From Actinomycetaceae bacterium (lineage in GTDB: Bacteria; Actinomycetota; Actinomycetes; Actinomycetales; Actinomycetaceae): a stretch of 64,000 bases of DNA. The notes below the pieces were generated by a model. The model did not search any database and had not been told where the DNA came from. It was given only the letters and a program-made list of their open reading frames with translations. The stretch is taken from positions 55,600 to 119,599 of the forward strand of contig JAUNVP010000005.1 of the NCBI GenBank assembly GCA_030537615.1, read 5' to 3'. Both the position numbers and the translations under genes were made by a program. Positions 63,835-64,000 of this stretch are shown one piece after another. Positions within the stretch are counted from its first letter, which is position 1. Each line of letters begins with the position of its first letter.

Positions 63835-64000
63835 ATGAAACGGCGATTGAGCGCTCTTATGTTGTTTGGTGTAGCAGTCTTTTGCCTCACTGGCTATGGT
63901 GATCCGAGCGAAACAGCTAGCGAGATGTCTCCAGCATCTGTGTCTGCGAGTGTTGCGGTGTTTCCGTCTGCGGGGTTGTTTGATTTTCCGGGGGTGTCTG
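63835..64000 (+). CDS. Second lipoprotein-like gene, cut by the window end
   Basis: The first 55 residues are visible: a basic N-terminus (MKRRLSALM), a hydrophobic stretch (LFGVAVFCLTG) and a Ser/Ala/Val-rich linker like that of the preceding lipoprotein. Where the lipobox cysteine would be, the sequence has LTGYG with TAT (Tyr), one base from TGT (Cys). It starts right behind the stop of the DUF6318-like gene and is probably a paralogue; the remainder lies outside the window. Confidence 0.55.
   Translation, partial: MKRRLSALMLFGVAVFCLTGYGDPSETASEMSPASVSASVAVFPSAGLFDFPGVS

Noticed and set aside
1..64000. The dispersed repeat as a chromosome-segregation (FtsK-orienting) motif
   Set aside because: The strand ratio of about 2:1 in this window is too weak for a polar motif, and inverted neighbours occur within 100 bases. 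Not excluded genome-wide, but not supported here.
1..64000. The dispersed repeat as part of a start codon plus Shine-Dalgarno signal (ATG and GAG present)
   Set aside because: Copies do not line up with gene starts, occur in both orientations and lie inside genes in several frames.
1..64000. The dispersed repeat as a mobile element or CRISPR repeat
   Set aside because: Units are isolated, about 11-16 bases long, non-palindromic, without regular spacers, target duplications or associated transposase or cas genes.

Overview
The window is a compact stretch of chromosome from an actinobacterium of moderately high GC content. Lineage markers are DUF2469 after rnhB, DUF3145 beside an acyl-carrier-like gene, an IclR-type regulator divergent from leuCD, a translational T-box in front of ileS, and many start codons 6-7 bases behind a TANNNT promoter box. 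The gene order smc-ftsY-ffh ... rpsP-khpA-rimM-trmD-rplS-lepB-rnhB-DUF2469-yraN-comM-dprA-xerC-rpsB-tsf-pyrH-frr-cdsA-rlmN-dxr-rseP-ispG-proS is typical of Actinobacteria. Family Actinomycetaceae is my best guess, at low confidence. No phage, insertion sequence, CRISPR array, rRNA operon or replication origin was seen.

Layout. 0-3 kb: 3' part of hrpB, convergent with a MalY-type aminotransferase. 3-5 kb: gltX, then tRNA-Gln and two identical tRNA-Glu genes. 5-9 kb: a glycosyltransferase and an IclR regulator, divergent from leuCD across a perfect inverted-repeat operator. 9-15 kb: murA, plsC, a lipoprotein, a frameshifted gpsA, ddl and an ATP-grasp gene. 15-21 kb: tRNA-His, a T-box leader, ileS and folC. 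21-24 kb: the PTS-type dihydroxyacetone kinase operon dhaKLM, then ndk. 24-32 kb: smc, ftsY, ffh, an amidohydrolase and an inositol-phosphatase-like gene. 33-54 kb: the ribosome, tRNA, secretion, DNA-processing and isoprenoid block, including a trmD-GNAT fusion and comM-dprA-xerC. 54-64 kb: proS, def, DUF3145, an ACP-like gene lacking its serine, sdhCAB, aspA, a DUF6318-like lipoprotein and the start of a second one.

The most unusual feature is a short, non-palindromic repeat with core ATGAGTGAGCC (extended consensus CATGAGTGAGCCTTCG). I counted 48 copies of the core family ATG-NNN-GAGCC by eye, 32 on the + strand and 16 on the - strand. Only six trinucleotides fill NNN: AGT 23 times, GGA 9, AGA 8, ACA 5, GGT 2 and AAA 1. 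Chance predicts fewer than one. The copies lie between genes and inside genes, in both orientations and several reading frames (MSEPS, ERAF, GSLM, RLTHA peptides), so the DNA rather than the peptide is being propagated. The density, about one per 1.3 kb, is close to that of DNA uptake sequences in Neisseria and Haemophilus. A DNA uptake sequence or another genome-wide recognition signal is therefore the main hypothesis. The late transformation genes dprA and comM are in the window, but no uptake machinery is.

The genes are mostly housekeeping: translation (gltX, ileS, proS, ribosomal proteins, tsf, frr, def, trmD, rlmN), protein export (ftsY, ffh, lepB, rseP), envelope (murA, ddl, plsC, cdsA, dxr, ispG), respiration (sdhCAB with aspA feeding fumarate) and glycerol/dihydroxyacetone use (dhaKLM).
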